Source of the DNA: Agapanthus africanus
Taxonomy: Eukaryota > Streptophyta > Magnoliopsida > Asparagales > Amaryllidaceae
Direction: 5' to 3'
Assembly (NCBI GenBank): GCA_030015575.1
Contig: CM057340.1
Location: 753,431,632 to 753,495,631 of the forward strand
Length of the DNA stretch: 64,000 nt
Made by a program: the position numbers and the translations under genes. Below the pieces are notes generated by a model. It worked only from the letters and a program-made list of their open reading frames with translations. It was not told the origin of the DNA and did no database searches. This document shows positions 24,029 through 34,873 of the stretch, in pieces (position 1 is the stretch's first letter; every line of letters begins with the position of its first letter).

Positions 24029-24570
24029 TGGTTGAATGATTTTCCGTTGTGTAGTAGAGAAAATTGTATAGAAATCACAACCAAAAATTATTTGACCGCA
24101 ATCAAGAACGGTGTCGAATGTAGCGCGTTAGTAAGTGCGGATCGTCCACAGGGAAAGTGTAATCGTTCATGTTTCGAATTAGATGAATTGAAACTTTAAA
24201 GAAAAGAAAACTAAACAATTCATGATTTGTAATTGAACTTCAAGAATTAGAAAAATCTAGTCTAAATCAAGAAACGATAGAATCAAGAATTGAGAATTTG
24301 TGTAGATTTCCAATCCAAATATCAAGAATCGAAATGAGGCTCATAGGAATCGATCGGATCTATAGATGTGATGAAATCTAGCGATTACGTATTCTTATCC
24401 TTCGATGAATTGATACTAGATCGATGATTATCGACGAGAATTAGGGATTTCTAGTTAAACTAGGGTTTCAACATTTATCCCTTGTTCCTTCGTCGATATC
24501 ATTCACATTCTAGCCTCTAGTAAATTCAAGAATCGATCGTGGATCCCTAATTTCGAGCGATCACAATCAA
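24029..24570 (-). repeat. Partial A1 LTR (copy B, last 542 bp)
   Basis: It matches the last 542 bp of the LTR in element orientation; the equivalent stretch of copy A is 16829-17370, also 542 bp. It ends abruptly against a tRNA-Asp copy. Its internal end is the normal LTR-AA-primer-site junction. Confidence 0.92.
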
Positions 24571-24642
24571 GTTGTAGTATAGTGGTTAGTATTCCCGTCT
24601 GTCACGCGAGTGACCCGGGTTCGATCCCCGGCAACGGCGCCA
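24571..24642 (+). tRNA. tRNA-Asp(GTC)-derived sequence with CCA, captured between A1 LTRs
   Basis: These 72 nt match plant tRNA-Asp from about nucleotide 4 to the CCA tail. They include the anticodon GTC at 24601-24603, the T-arm GGTTCGATCC and the acceptor end GGCAACGGCGCCA. Two changes weaken the anticodon stem (CCCGT against GCGAG). The first three bases are missing and replaced by LTR sequence. The CCA joins the LTR of copy C through TT, exactly as the primer site joins copy B. Nuclear plant tRNA genes do not encode CCA, so this is best read as a reverse-transcribed primer tRNA, not a functional gene. Confidence 0.9.
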
Positions 24643-24644
24643 TT

Positions 24645-26372
24645 TGATTGAATGATTTTCCGTTGTGTAGTAGAGAAAATTGTATAGAAATCACAACCAA
24701 AAATTATTTGACCGCAATCAATAACGGTGTCGAATGTAGCGCGTTAGTAAGTGCGGATCGTCCACAGGGAAAGTGTAATCGTTCCTGTTTCGAATTAGAT
24801 GAATTGAAACTTTAAAGAAAACAAAACAAAACAATTCATGATTTGTAATTGAATTTCAAGAATTAGAAAATTCTAGTCTAAATCAAGAAACGATAGAATC
24901 AAGAATTGAGAATTTGTGTAGATTTCCAATCCAAATATCAAGAATCGAAATGAGGCTCGTAGGAATCAATCGGATCTATAGATGTGATGAAATCTAGCGA
25001 TTACGTATTCTTATCCTTCGATGAATTGATACTAGATCGTTGATTATCGACGAGAATTAGGGATTTCTAGTGAAACTAGGGTTTCAACATTTATCCCTTG
25101 TTCCTTCGTCGATATCATTCACATTCTAGCCTCTAGTAAATTCAAGAATCGATCGTGGATCCTTAATTTCGAGCGATCACAATCAAGAAAGTATCGCAAC
25201 GAAACTAGGTCGTCGATTCTTCAATTTGCTAGGGTTTACAAAACTCGTAGGACTTAAGAATCGTTTTAAGATTTGTTACATCATCATTCTATTGATCGTC
25301 TCGACTCCTTTACGAACGGAGTTTTACTCAAATATCACAACAAGAACCACAATCACAAATTGAGATCGAATCATGATGCAAGAATTTAAAGAAAGCAAGA
25401 TTAAAGAATTTCACCTTTTATTTATATCAACAATTCCGTTACAAATCGCTCAAGAACTACAAGAGGAAGAACTCGATCGTCGATTTGGCTTCGCTCGTCT
25501 CCTTGAGTCGCGGATCGGCTTGGATCACTTGCTCGATTGAAGATCGGCTCCGCTCCTAAATGGTTGAAGGCTTCTCGCTTGAATGGTACTCGGGATCTTG
25601 AATTTGGAATTGGATTTAGAATTAGGGCTACAAGATGTGTCACTCAATTTGTAGATGGAATGGGGGGGGAATGGTGAACTAATGATGAACAACCTCAACC
25701 CTTAGATCTATGCTCCTTTTTATAGACCTCAAAACCCTAGATCTAGGATTTCAAATTTGAATTTTCCCTCCAAAAGTTTGTTAGCAAGAGACTTGAATTT
25801 CCCTCCAAAAGTTTGTTAAGGAGAGCCTTCTAGATGAGCCGCGTGGCATTTCTACAATGTTCTGGAAGCTTGGGCCGTTATTAGAGACACGTGTAAGAAA
25901 ATTGAGGAACTGAAGTCACCATAGCGCCGCGGTTCCGCGGCGCAAGTGGTCTCCCGCCGTGGATCCGCGGCGCTTTGTGAAGCCTTGGGGCTTGGGCTTT
26001 CTGTGATGATTTAGGGCTGACTTTATGAGCTTTTTCTGATATGTTGATTTTCCAAATGAGTCCCTGATCACTACCAGATCTCTAGCCTTTGAGTTGGCGT
26101 AATTTTGATTAGCTCTTTTCCCAATTTTTAGCTCTGTTCCTGCAATTTCCTGCACAATTTCTCGAGACAAGAGTTGCGCTATACAAGAATGATGCGATGC
26201 CAAGATAAACAGTCAATTTACCTTAAAGTGCCGGTTTTAAAGTCTAACACATGCATTCTGGTATTTCAGGGATGTTTTGGTAATATGTGCAATATGAATA
26301 CCGAACACTTCTAGATGAGTGCAAATGATAGGGAAATTGTCGTGTTAAAAATGCAGTATTTTCGACTGATCA
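24645..26372 (-). repeat. Outer 5' LTR of A1 (copy C)
   Basis: This full-length LTR of 1728 bp matches copy A throughout, including the TATA candidates and the GC-rich palindromes (near 25920-25975). Its outer end borders GGTCG at 26373-26377, which pairs with GGTCA beside copy A. Confidence 0.92.
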
Positions 26373-28742
26373 GGTCGCTCTTCCCTGCAGACGCAAGCCC
26401 CTGCAGTTAATTACGCTACCGCATCGCAGTAACAATTTTCTCCTTCTCCAGATGGTCACTTCGTGTTGTGGATGTTTGTTTTGTTTGTGGTTGCCCGTGG
26501 ATTGTATACGGAGACTAATTTATGTTGTCACCCGTAGGGCGTGGATTAGTCCAAATCCGTATCTTCTTAGATTTGGGTTTGGGGGTTTAGTTTAAGGATA
26601 CGTTAGTCTCGTTTGAGACTAAGATCAACTTAAACGTTTGTTAAGGATACGTTAGTCTAATTTCTAGACTAAGATCTACTTAACGGGATCATTTAGATCT
26701 AACAAGAGAGCATTTGGACTCTATTGTTTAGTTTAGAGACATTGCGGTCGATTAGTTTAAGGACATTACGGTCCAGGGTTAAGGACATTGCAGTCCATGA
26801 GTTTAAGGACCCCACAGTCCAGTTTAGAGACATCGTAGTCTATAAGGTTTAAGGACATCGTAGTCCATGAGTTTAAGGACCCCACAGTCCGGTTTAGAGA
26901 CATCGTAGTCTATAAGGTTTAAGGACATCGTAGTCCATGAGTTTAAGGACCCCACAGTCCGTAGAAATATATGGTTGTGGGGACCCGTCACCTTTCTAAA
27001 GACGTTGAAGGATTACAACGACAGGTATCAAAGGAGTAAAGAGATGTACCCTCGAACTGGATGTAGATTGATTGGAAAATCTATAGCCCAGTTTGGGACT
27101 AAGATTTGTTGAATATTCATGAGCAGATGGGCTCAGTTCAATATAAGTTGAGGACTTACGGCCAATGTTGGGCTAAGTCCAATTAAAATGTTTAACATTT
27201 TATCGCTCTGGCTGTTGAGCCTTTATTTGGGCTTGGCCCTTTTAATAATGCTAAGCATTGGGTTCTGACATCTTCTGTCTTGTATTGAATGCATAGCATG
27301 TGTGTTCTGATAGTGCGCCACGTGGCGTGCCAGGCGCTTTGCGCCAATCAAAGAGAGCATAGCGCTTCTGTCGGGTAGCGCACGCGAAGATAACACGTGT
27401 CGCACTTAGTGCTAAGCGCTAGTTTATTAGCACATTGCGCTTTCAATTTATGAGCGCTTTGCACTAGTTTAATGGCGCACCGGTGAGTAACACGTGGCGT
27501 GCTTGGCGCTGAGCGCCGGTCCATGGGCGCAGTGCGCTGTCTCAAAAGCGCAAAGAGTAAGCTGTGTCTGTGGTTGACACGTGACATGTTTTGGCGCTGA
27601 GCGCCGGTCCAAGGAGCGCAGAAGCGCAGTTCATGAGTGCAAGGCACTTTCCAGTAGCGCAAAGCGCACTTGATCAAATTTGTGATTAGAGAACGAGTTT
27701 ATGTTCTTCTTTTAAAGGAGGCCCTGCCTCAAGGTTCAAGAACAAAAGTTCTTATTTATTTATAAAAAGGGCGCTACCTTTGTAGATCAATGATCTGTAA
27801 ATGAAGTAAATACTTCTTTTGTTTTTATGGGATCTTTTGATCTCTTTTTTATCAAAGACCTTGGTCTTTTTATAAATCTATGATCTTTTTTAGAAGATAG
27901 TTCTTCTTTTCATGAGATGATTTCATATCTGTGTTCAAGAATCATGTTCTTTACCTTGAAGAAATGATCTTCTTTTGTTAGAAGCTTGTTTTTCTCTCTT
28001 TGAGTTTTCTCAAAGTTTGTAGGGAGGTTTTTCTATTTCAGACTTGAAGTCTTGGGGCCTTTTTATAGGGCAAGTTGATTTGTTAAATCAGTTAAAGAGA
28101 TCTTTCTCTGATTGATTTGGGGATGTTTCCCACCGTTGGATCTTTGATCCAAGGGCTTCTGGTTTACAGAAGATAATTGTCTTGTTTTTAATAAGATTGA
28201 TAAATCTTTCCATACAGAACTTATTCTGTCATTTGGTAATTTTTAATTACCATTGGATCATTGATCCAACGGTGCTCTGATTTACAGAGCACAATCTTGT
28301 TATTTAGAAAGATTTTAAGGAATCTTTCCTTAACAGAATTTAGTTTCTGATTAATTAATAATTTATCATTATTATTAGATCTTTGATCTGACGGTGGGAA
28401 GCTTTTAGGTTCCAGCGCTAGCGCACCCGTGCTTTGCACGTGGTGCGCTGCTTAAAAGGCAGCGCACATTGCGCTAGCGCACCCGCGTTTGACACGTGGT
28501 GCGCTGCTTGGAGCGCAGCGCACCTAGCGCTAGCGCACCCATGATTTACACGGGATACGCTGCTTAGGGCGCAGCACACTTGGCGCTGCATCTGAAGCGT
28601 TACTTCATAATGTTTTAACTCTTGGCTTTGAGGCATTTGTTACATTCTTTGCATGTGGAGTTTTTCCCTTCATTTTTTATTTTATTATTATTTTTTTATA
28701 AAGGAGCAGGTTGTGAGCCAAAATTTTGGCGGGAACAACCCA

Positions 28743-29016
28743 GATTAAAGCAAATGCCGCGCAATTGAAAGTTATTTTTGAAAACATCCAACGATGTATT
28801 TCTGACAGGTTGGCGCTAAGGCAGAAGCTTGACTTCACTGAGCGGGTCACACAAAGTTGCGAAGCTGTCAAACTGGAAATTGCTGAGAAGATTTCATCCT
28901 GCTTGCAACAACGATCTCAAATCAAAGTGGAGCTGGCCGCCGTAGCTGAACGCGAGAAGGAATTGCAGGGAGCGCGTGAGCGGGTCGTTGGTTTGTTGAA
29001 AGCGTCTCCTTCTTAA
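28743..29016 (+). pseudogene. Last exon of the T1 antisense cargo gene
   Basis: This is the continuation of the cargo gene after solo LTR L2. It encodes about 90 residues, strongly helical and rich in E, K, Q and A (for example LRQKLDFTERV, ELAAVAEREKEL), and ends at TAA 29014-29016. The frame continues from the exon before 16626 once one copy of the ACCCA duplication is discounted. It looks like a coiled-coil C-terminus. An apparent upstream start at 28726 lies in the LTR and is accidental. Confidence 0.75.
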
Positions 29017-32000
29017 TCATTGTAATTGTATTCCTCTTTTTTCATTGGTTGTATCTCTTAAACATTTTGATTCAAGAATAAGAATATACATTCTCTTTTA
29101 TGTACTTATCCGTGGCTTGATGCCTTGATGTGGTGGTAATTAGTTTACTTACTCATTTCGGAGTTTGTAGTTTATGCGCTCATTTCGGAGCCTGTAGTTT
29201 ATTCACTCATTTTGGAGTTTCAGTTTATGGACTCATTTCGGAGTTTGTAGTTTATTCACTCATTCTGGAGTCTCTAGATTATGGACTTGTTTCGGAGTTT
29301 GTTTAGTTTACCTCCCTTGGGCTTATAGGCAAACTTGTCCTAACGTTATAGTTAAACCCTGCTCTTTATGACAGAGGTCCGTTAGGTTTTGTGGTATTAG
29401 AGTTTTAGTCCGTGGTACCGTCGCGTTGGCTAATGCGTTCCCCGATATGCAGATTTTACGCTGCTGTTCGAGTAGACCCGCGACTGTCGTGTCTCTGATC
29501 CCTTGGGGGCTGGACAAGACGTCTTCAAGTAATCTTCTTAGGCCGGTTGACCGTCGGAAGAGCAAGCGTTAAGAATTTTTCCATGTCGCTTTTCACTTGA
29601 GGTTAGGCTCAGTTTGGGAGCTTCGATGAGTCATAACCACTCCGCACTGATGTGGGATGATCTTCGATAGCTTTTTGGGTTTTATTTGAGTTGCCGTCAA
29701 GATCCTAAAGCTAGAAATTTGTCCTTCGCTTCCTTTTGATTTGGCTATTTTGGAGCCTTTGTTGACATTGCGTCTACTGTAACGAAAAGAATGTCGGAGT
29801 AATCTTTAGATTGTTTTTTGAACCGTCAAGACTTAGAGCTAGGAATTTTGCCATGGCTCCGTTTTGTTTCGACCCTGGGGTCCTTTGTTGACGTCGCATC
29901 TGCATCCTGCTGAAGTGAGAAGGAACGCCGTTGTTGACATTGCGTCTGCTGTAACGGGAAGCATGTCGAGGTAGTCTTTACGTTGTTTTATGAACCTTCA
30001 AGACTTGGCTCTCCCTTTGACGGAGCCTGGTGGGAAAATATGGTTCTCTTTTCGTTTGTGCCCAAGGATTGTATACAGGGGTTGATGTGGACTCACCTGT
30101 AGGGAAAAAGTTTCATTTCATTTTATTTCATTCCGCAATGCTTTATCAGTTCAGCTTTTTATATCGCGAAAGTGGCGATTGCCCAATCATTTCGGCTTTT
30201 TATCGTGATGCCCAATCATTTTGGTTATTCTTTCTTTTTACTCGCTGCTTTTTATTACGAGTTGCCCAAACATTTTGGCTGTTTTTATATGCATATATTT
30301 TGCTCGCTGATTTTTATTGCCAGTTGCCCTATCATTTCGGCTATTTCATATGCATTTTTTGCTCGCTGATTTTTGTGGCGAGTATGGAACTTAAGATATG
30401 ATACCAATCTTGGCATCAGCATCGCTGCGATTGGAATATTGCCAAGAGTGAATCATCATTTGCCGTGAAAGGACTTAGAGTTTGACACCAATTTAGGCAT
30501 CAGCATTGCTGCAACTGGGATACTGCCAGGAGCGAATCATCATTTGCCTTTGCTGATTTGAACAAAGGTGGCTTAGCAAACAGGATTAGGATCATGTCGA
30601 CTAAGACATTTTGACTTTATGGGCCATAAAAGTCTCATAAAGGTATTTCTCCCTACGAATCGTGGGGATCTCGTAGGTGTATGTTCTCCTTAGAAGACGT
30701 GAGGACTTCTAAGTGGTGTTTTCTATTATAATTCGTAAGGATCTCTTAAGAGTATTTTCTCCTTTTAAGTCGAGAGGACTTATAAGTCTTGTTCACCATA
30801 TGAGGGCATTCCTTGTCATTGATGGAACTTGGTGGGGGAAAAAATCATTTATTTGTGCCCGTAGATTGTATATAAGGGCCAATATTGGACCACCTGTAGG
30901 GCAACTTGGTGAATACGACGGCTTAAGGACGGGTTTGGATCCCTTTAACTTAAGAATTTAAATCCTATGAGCCGTGAGGGTCTCATATAGGGAGTTCTCC
31001 TTACGAGTCAAGAAGATCTCGTAAGTGAAAATTTTACGAGATTGCGCCCTTTCAGGTTTTCACAAGCTCGCCGGTAGCCCTGCTGTTTTTACTCACGGCG
31101 TCCTTTCGGGTTTTCATCCGTGCCCATTTTGCTTGTGGACGTACGGTTTTTTTTAACAACAAGATTGCGCCATTTCAGGTTTTCACAAGCTCACTGGTAG
31201 CCCTGCTGTTTTTACTCACGGTGCCCTTTCGGGTTTTCATCCGTGCCCATTTCGCTTATGGACGAACCTTTTTTTTAACAACGAGATTGCTCCCTTTCAG
31301 GTTTTCACAAGCTCGCCGGTAGCCCTGCTGTTTTTACTCATGGCACACTCTCGAATTTTCATCCGTGCACATTTTGCTTATGGACGTACCGGTTTTTTTA
31401 ACAATGAGATTGTGCCCTTTCAGGTTTTCACAAGCTCCCCAGTAGCCCTGCTGTTTTTACTCACGGCGCCCTTTTAGGTTTTCATCCGTGCCCATTTTGC
31501 TAGTGGACCTACCTTTTTTTCTTTTTTTGACTTGGGTTGCAGTCTTTGCCGTTGGAGCTCTGATTGCAACATAGATCCTAAAAGAAAATATTGACGTATT
31601 TGAGGCGATGCGCCATGTGTGAGGCGAAGTACTAGTTTAGGGACATTTCAGTCCATTGCCAGTTTAAGGACATAGTGGTCCATTATCACCATTTTTTTGA
31701 GGTGAAGTTTTAGTTTGAGAACATTACGGTCCGCTGGTAGTTTAGGGACATTTCGGTCCATTATTAGTTTATAGACATTTCGGTCCATTGCCAGTTTAAG
31801 GACGTAGTGGTCCATTATCACCAATTTTTTTTGAGGTGAAGCTTTAGTTTGAGGATATTACAGTCCGTTGGTAGTTTAGGGACATTTCGGTCCATTGTTA
31901 GTTTAGGGACATTTCGGTCCATTGCCAGTTTAAGGACGTAGTGGTCCATTGCTAGTTTAAGGACGTAGTGGTTCATTATCACCATTTTTGAGATGAAGCT

Positions 32001-32088
32001 TTTCCGAATGCCACTTAGAGTTTTGACTCAGGAAGATAACGAGCGGACACGTGCGTCGTCATCTATGATTGACCTAAGTCGTGACTCG
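29017..32088. repeat. T1 3' noncoding region with several minisatellites
   Basis: No gene is visible. Tandem repeats include about 33-bp units at 29140-29310 (CTCATTTCGGAGTTTGTAG) and GCCCAATCATTTCGGC-type units at 30180-30380. Further units of roughly 50 bp with TCTCGTAGG/TCTCCTTA lie at 30620-31040. Four copies of a unit of about 122 bp lie at 31041-31540 (TTTCAGGTTTTCACAAGCTC). GGAC-N6-GTCC units lie at 31620-31980. Most have reverse-complement counterparts in T2 (41475-45100), which shows family-wide conservation. Confidence 0.8.
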
Positions 32089-34873
32089 TCATGTGTGGTA
32101 TTTCTTGAGGAATCGGACGTTTATTGGCTGAAAAGGTCTTTCGCCATGCATATCCATGAGCAAATAGGCCCCACCTTGATAGACCTTGTCCATGATGTAC
32201 GGGTCTTCGTAGTTTGGCTCAAATTTCCCTCGTTTTGCATGATTGAGAATCATAGGTCTTTTGACGACTAGCACGAGTTCGCCTTGGCGGAATGTTCTCG
32301 GCCTAGTCAGTTTTTTCGTATGAGCGCGTCGACCTTGCCTTGTAAGCTTCTAACTTTTGTTGCGACATGAGGCGAGTTTTATCGAGGGCGTTGTTGGGAA
32401 TTCACCCGCGCGCGCAAACGTGTATGTTTTGGAAATAGAGATATGGTTTTAATGAAACGGAATGCACACGCGAGATCGTTCTCGTTTTAAAATTTATAAG
32501 TGCAAGTGCACGGCGCGTTGTAGCGAGCCGGCAAGCACGGATCGATCCGTAGAGAATTGTGTATTAAGTATCCTGATTTAAGGTTCAACAAATTAATGAA
32601 TTGGTTGGTTGTCACAAATAATTATAAGAGAATGAAAACAAGAAAAGCAAGAAAACAAGTTGAGGAAGAAATGGTTGTGGCTTGGCTCGGAAGCTTGAAT
32701 CGCGATGTTTACCTCTATACTCCCTTGGTCATGAGTTGTCCAGCCATGCCTCGATCCCGGCATGAAGCACGACTTGTCAACGCGGTTGCGGAGCACAAAC
32801 CGTCAAATTCCGATATTCACCGTAAGGAACGAAACGAGTCTTTTTGGTCACTTACCATTTGTATATCCACGCTTGGGGTATCAACACTAAATACAAGGGT
32901 TAGCAAGCATACCGCAACAACAAAAACACAAAGTGGTTAGTGAGAGCAAATGATTTTGGTGTTGAGTTTGCTAAGTATTTGTGATGGTATATCGTATATG
33001 AAAACAAAAGATTGTCAAGCAATTGATCACAAGATACGATATCCAAACTTAGCAAACTTAACACCAAATGGATTTTAACTTTAAACATTGAAAATGGGGA
33101 AAGGGAATGAATACAGTATATGAGGAGGTTACAAGTAACCATGTGTCAAAATACCGTATCATATCAATACATAAACAATATTTAAGTTAGAATCATAAGT
33201 TAAGCACATGAAATATAAACAAGAGGTGGAGGAGGCAAAGCCTTTCATCTCACTTCCTCACCCACACCACAAAAAAATAAAAGATTAGTTAAGCATGAAT
33301 AAGAAAAGCAAATAAGAAAAAGAAAGCAAGTATAAAGAAACAACAATTATATTAAGCACTTGAGAAAGAGATACAAGTTTTATGGTAATTTATTCAACCT
33401 CCTTAATGAAGCTCTCCAGAGAGAGCTTCAAGATGGAAGAAGAAAAAGAAACCAATATGAAGCCCACTCAACTCTCAAGCTAAACCAAGAAAGAAACTAA
33501 GAAATAGAAATTTATGTATATGGTAGCCTCCTTCCCTTGCCCACTGCTCTGTATTTATAGGCTCAAAAGGAAAATAAACAAACAATAAAAATGAGCTGGC
33601 ATGGCAGCAAGGGAAGGACAGTGAAAAGATGGGATCATTTGGGCTAGATGGGGCCGAGCTTGCCGGTTTTGGGGGCATGTGCTCGGCCAAATTCCGAGCT
33701 ATGGGGCTCGGGTTTGTATGGTAGGTATATGTGTTCCCCCATATCACTCTGGTGTTGTTTGTTTGGTGTAAAATAACCTGGTTTGTATGCAGAGACTTGG
33801 AGGGAAACTTGGTGCAACATCTCACATCAACACTTTAAGCATTTATTGCACCATCAATGCACACCACACCATGCCCACTTGTGCCATGATTCATGGTAGC
33901 CCCATCATAGTCCTAGTCACCAAAGAGCTAGTGCACACATGTTATGTGTTGGACCAAAATGTGTGCACATGATTTATTTGCGAAAGAGCTCTTCGGATAT
34001 CGGTCGTTTTTCTGTTCTGTCTGTAGTGTCAGCTCCCAAACGTTATATCCGTGATTTTTGAGTGTGTTTCCGGTCTTTTATCACGAACACATGTAATCTG
34101 TAATTCTGAGCAGACACTGGATAATAGTACCGATATAAACAAAAACAAATAACGAATGAGGGTATTAAAATGCAGTTTTATGAGATGAACAGGCGTCGAG
34201 CTCCTCAAGCCAAAGATAGGCATTTTCGTCATCTGTTAGCTCATATCGAACCGCTACTCGGAGAGAAGGGAGTTCTATTTCCAAAAGAAGAACTACTTCA
34301 GTGCCGAATACCAACGCGTATAGAGTTGTATTCGTAGCCGTTTTGAACATCGTTCGGTACGCCCAGAAAGCTTCATACCAGTCCTTTTTGTTTCTAGACA
34401 CAGTTTTCTTTATAATCTTGGTCAAGCTCTTGTTGAAAACTTCAGCTAGACCATTAGCTCGGGGATTATAGACGGAAGAGTATCTCCAGTCTATTTTGTG
34501 CTGTTCTGTGAAGCGGATGAATTTATGGCTCCTGTAGGCTGGCCCATTATCTGAGAATATCCGTCGCGGAGTACCGAACCGGTAGATGACATGTGTCTTG
34601 AAGAAATAGAGAATATTCTCCGTCTTCACCTTCCTTAGTGGTATTGCTTCCGCCCACTTAGAAAAGTAGTCGTTCGTTGCCAGTATGAACCGGTGTCCTT
34701 TGGATGACGCTAGTTTAATGGGGCCGATTATGTCGGTTCCCTACATTTCGAATGGCCAGCTAGCTACCTTGGGTGTAGCGGATTTGGATGTTGGTGGATG
34801 AAGTCCCCGTGAATCAGGCACAAGTGACACTGCTTCGCTCTGGTTGGAGTACTTTGTGACTCTTCCTCGCTGC
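32089..34873 (-). pseudogene. T1 integrase remnant, Tat type, split by S1
   Basis: The right part (34192-34873) holds the second half of the zinc finger (QCHLC). It then shows the core with TDYFSKWAEA (first Asp), IFSDNGPAYRSHKF (second Asp) and YNPRANGLAEVFNKSL (Glu), so the D,D,E residues are present. A TAG near 34742 replaces the Trp before GTDIIG. The left part (32089-32391) holds the C-terminal domain with GKFEPNYEDPYIM and FLKKYH, with a stop and a frameshift. S1 lies between. The N-terminal zinc finger, RNase H, RT and protease are missing because gag directly adjoins this fragment in T1. Confidence 0.85.
32392..34191 (-). mobile_element. S1, solo LTR (1800 bp), Ty3/gypsy-like
   Basis: It begins TGTTGGGAATTC and ends GATGAACA on the + strand and is flanked by perfect GGCGT copies (32387-32391 and 34192-34196). 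No protein, primer site or polypurine tract is present. A minus-strand TATA (CTATAAATAC at 33560-33551) and a GGATCGATCCGTAGAG block, similar in position to one in the A1 LTR, suggest minus orientation and an Athila/Tat relative. The short open frames inside look accidental. Confidence 0.85.

Larger units (their letters stand above)
16829..26372 (-). mobile_element. A1, Athila-like non-autonomous element with gag-protease only
   Basis: The outer LTRs (16829-18553 and 24645-26372) begin TGATCAGTCG and end TTCAATCA on the minus strand. They are flanked by GGTCA (16824-16828) and GGTCG (26373-26377), a 5-bp duplication with one change. The sequence without A1 rejoins to match L1, L3 and L5. The internal region has a tRNA-Asp primer site, one gag-protease frame and a long 3' noncoding part. 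RT, RNase H and integrase are absent. At its 5' end there is a second, partial LTR with an intervening tRNA-Asp copy. Over the first 240 bp the two outer LTRs differ at about 7 positions by eye. Confidence 0.9.
16631..28737 (-). mobile_element. L2, solo LTR of the T1/T2 family, itself hosting A1
   Basis: The + strand reads TGTTTACCGCCGG at 16631 and GGCGGGAACA at 28737, flanked by ACCCA at 16626-16630 and 28738-28742. Without A1 it is about 2.56 kb, which fits the family LTRs (2.3-2.9 kb). Left and right parts match L1, L3 and L5 in order. A minus-strand TATA (CCCTATAAAAAGG) lies at 28057-28070. GGAC-N6-GTCC repeats lie at 26720-26960 and GCGC-rich palindromes at 27300-27680 and 28400-28600. 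It interrupts the coiled-coil exon of the cargo gene. No internal region of its own remains, so it is a solo LTR left by LTR-LTR recombination. Confidence 0.88.

Noticed and set aside
24571..24642. A functional nuclear tRNA-Asp gene
   Set aside because: The 5' end is missing, the anticodon stem is weakened, CCA is encoded, and the edges coincide with LTR and primer-site junctions.
28726..28742. ATG at 28726 as the start of a separate small coiled-coil gene
   Set aside because: The first codons lie in the L2 LTR end and duplication. The frame continues the exon interrupted at 16626.
32392..34191. Small frames in S1 (for example 32557-32940 plus, 33475-33825 minus)
   Set aside because: They lie in a solo LTR, show no motif, and overlap on opposite strands.
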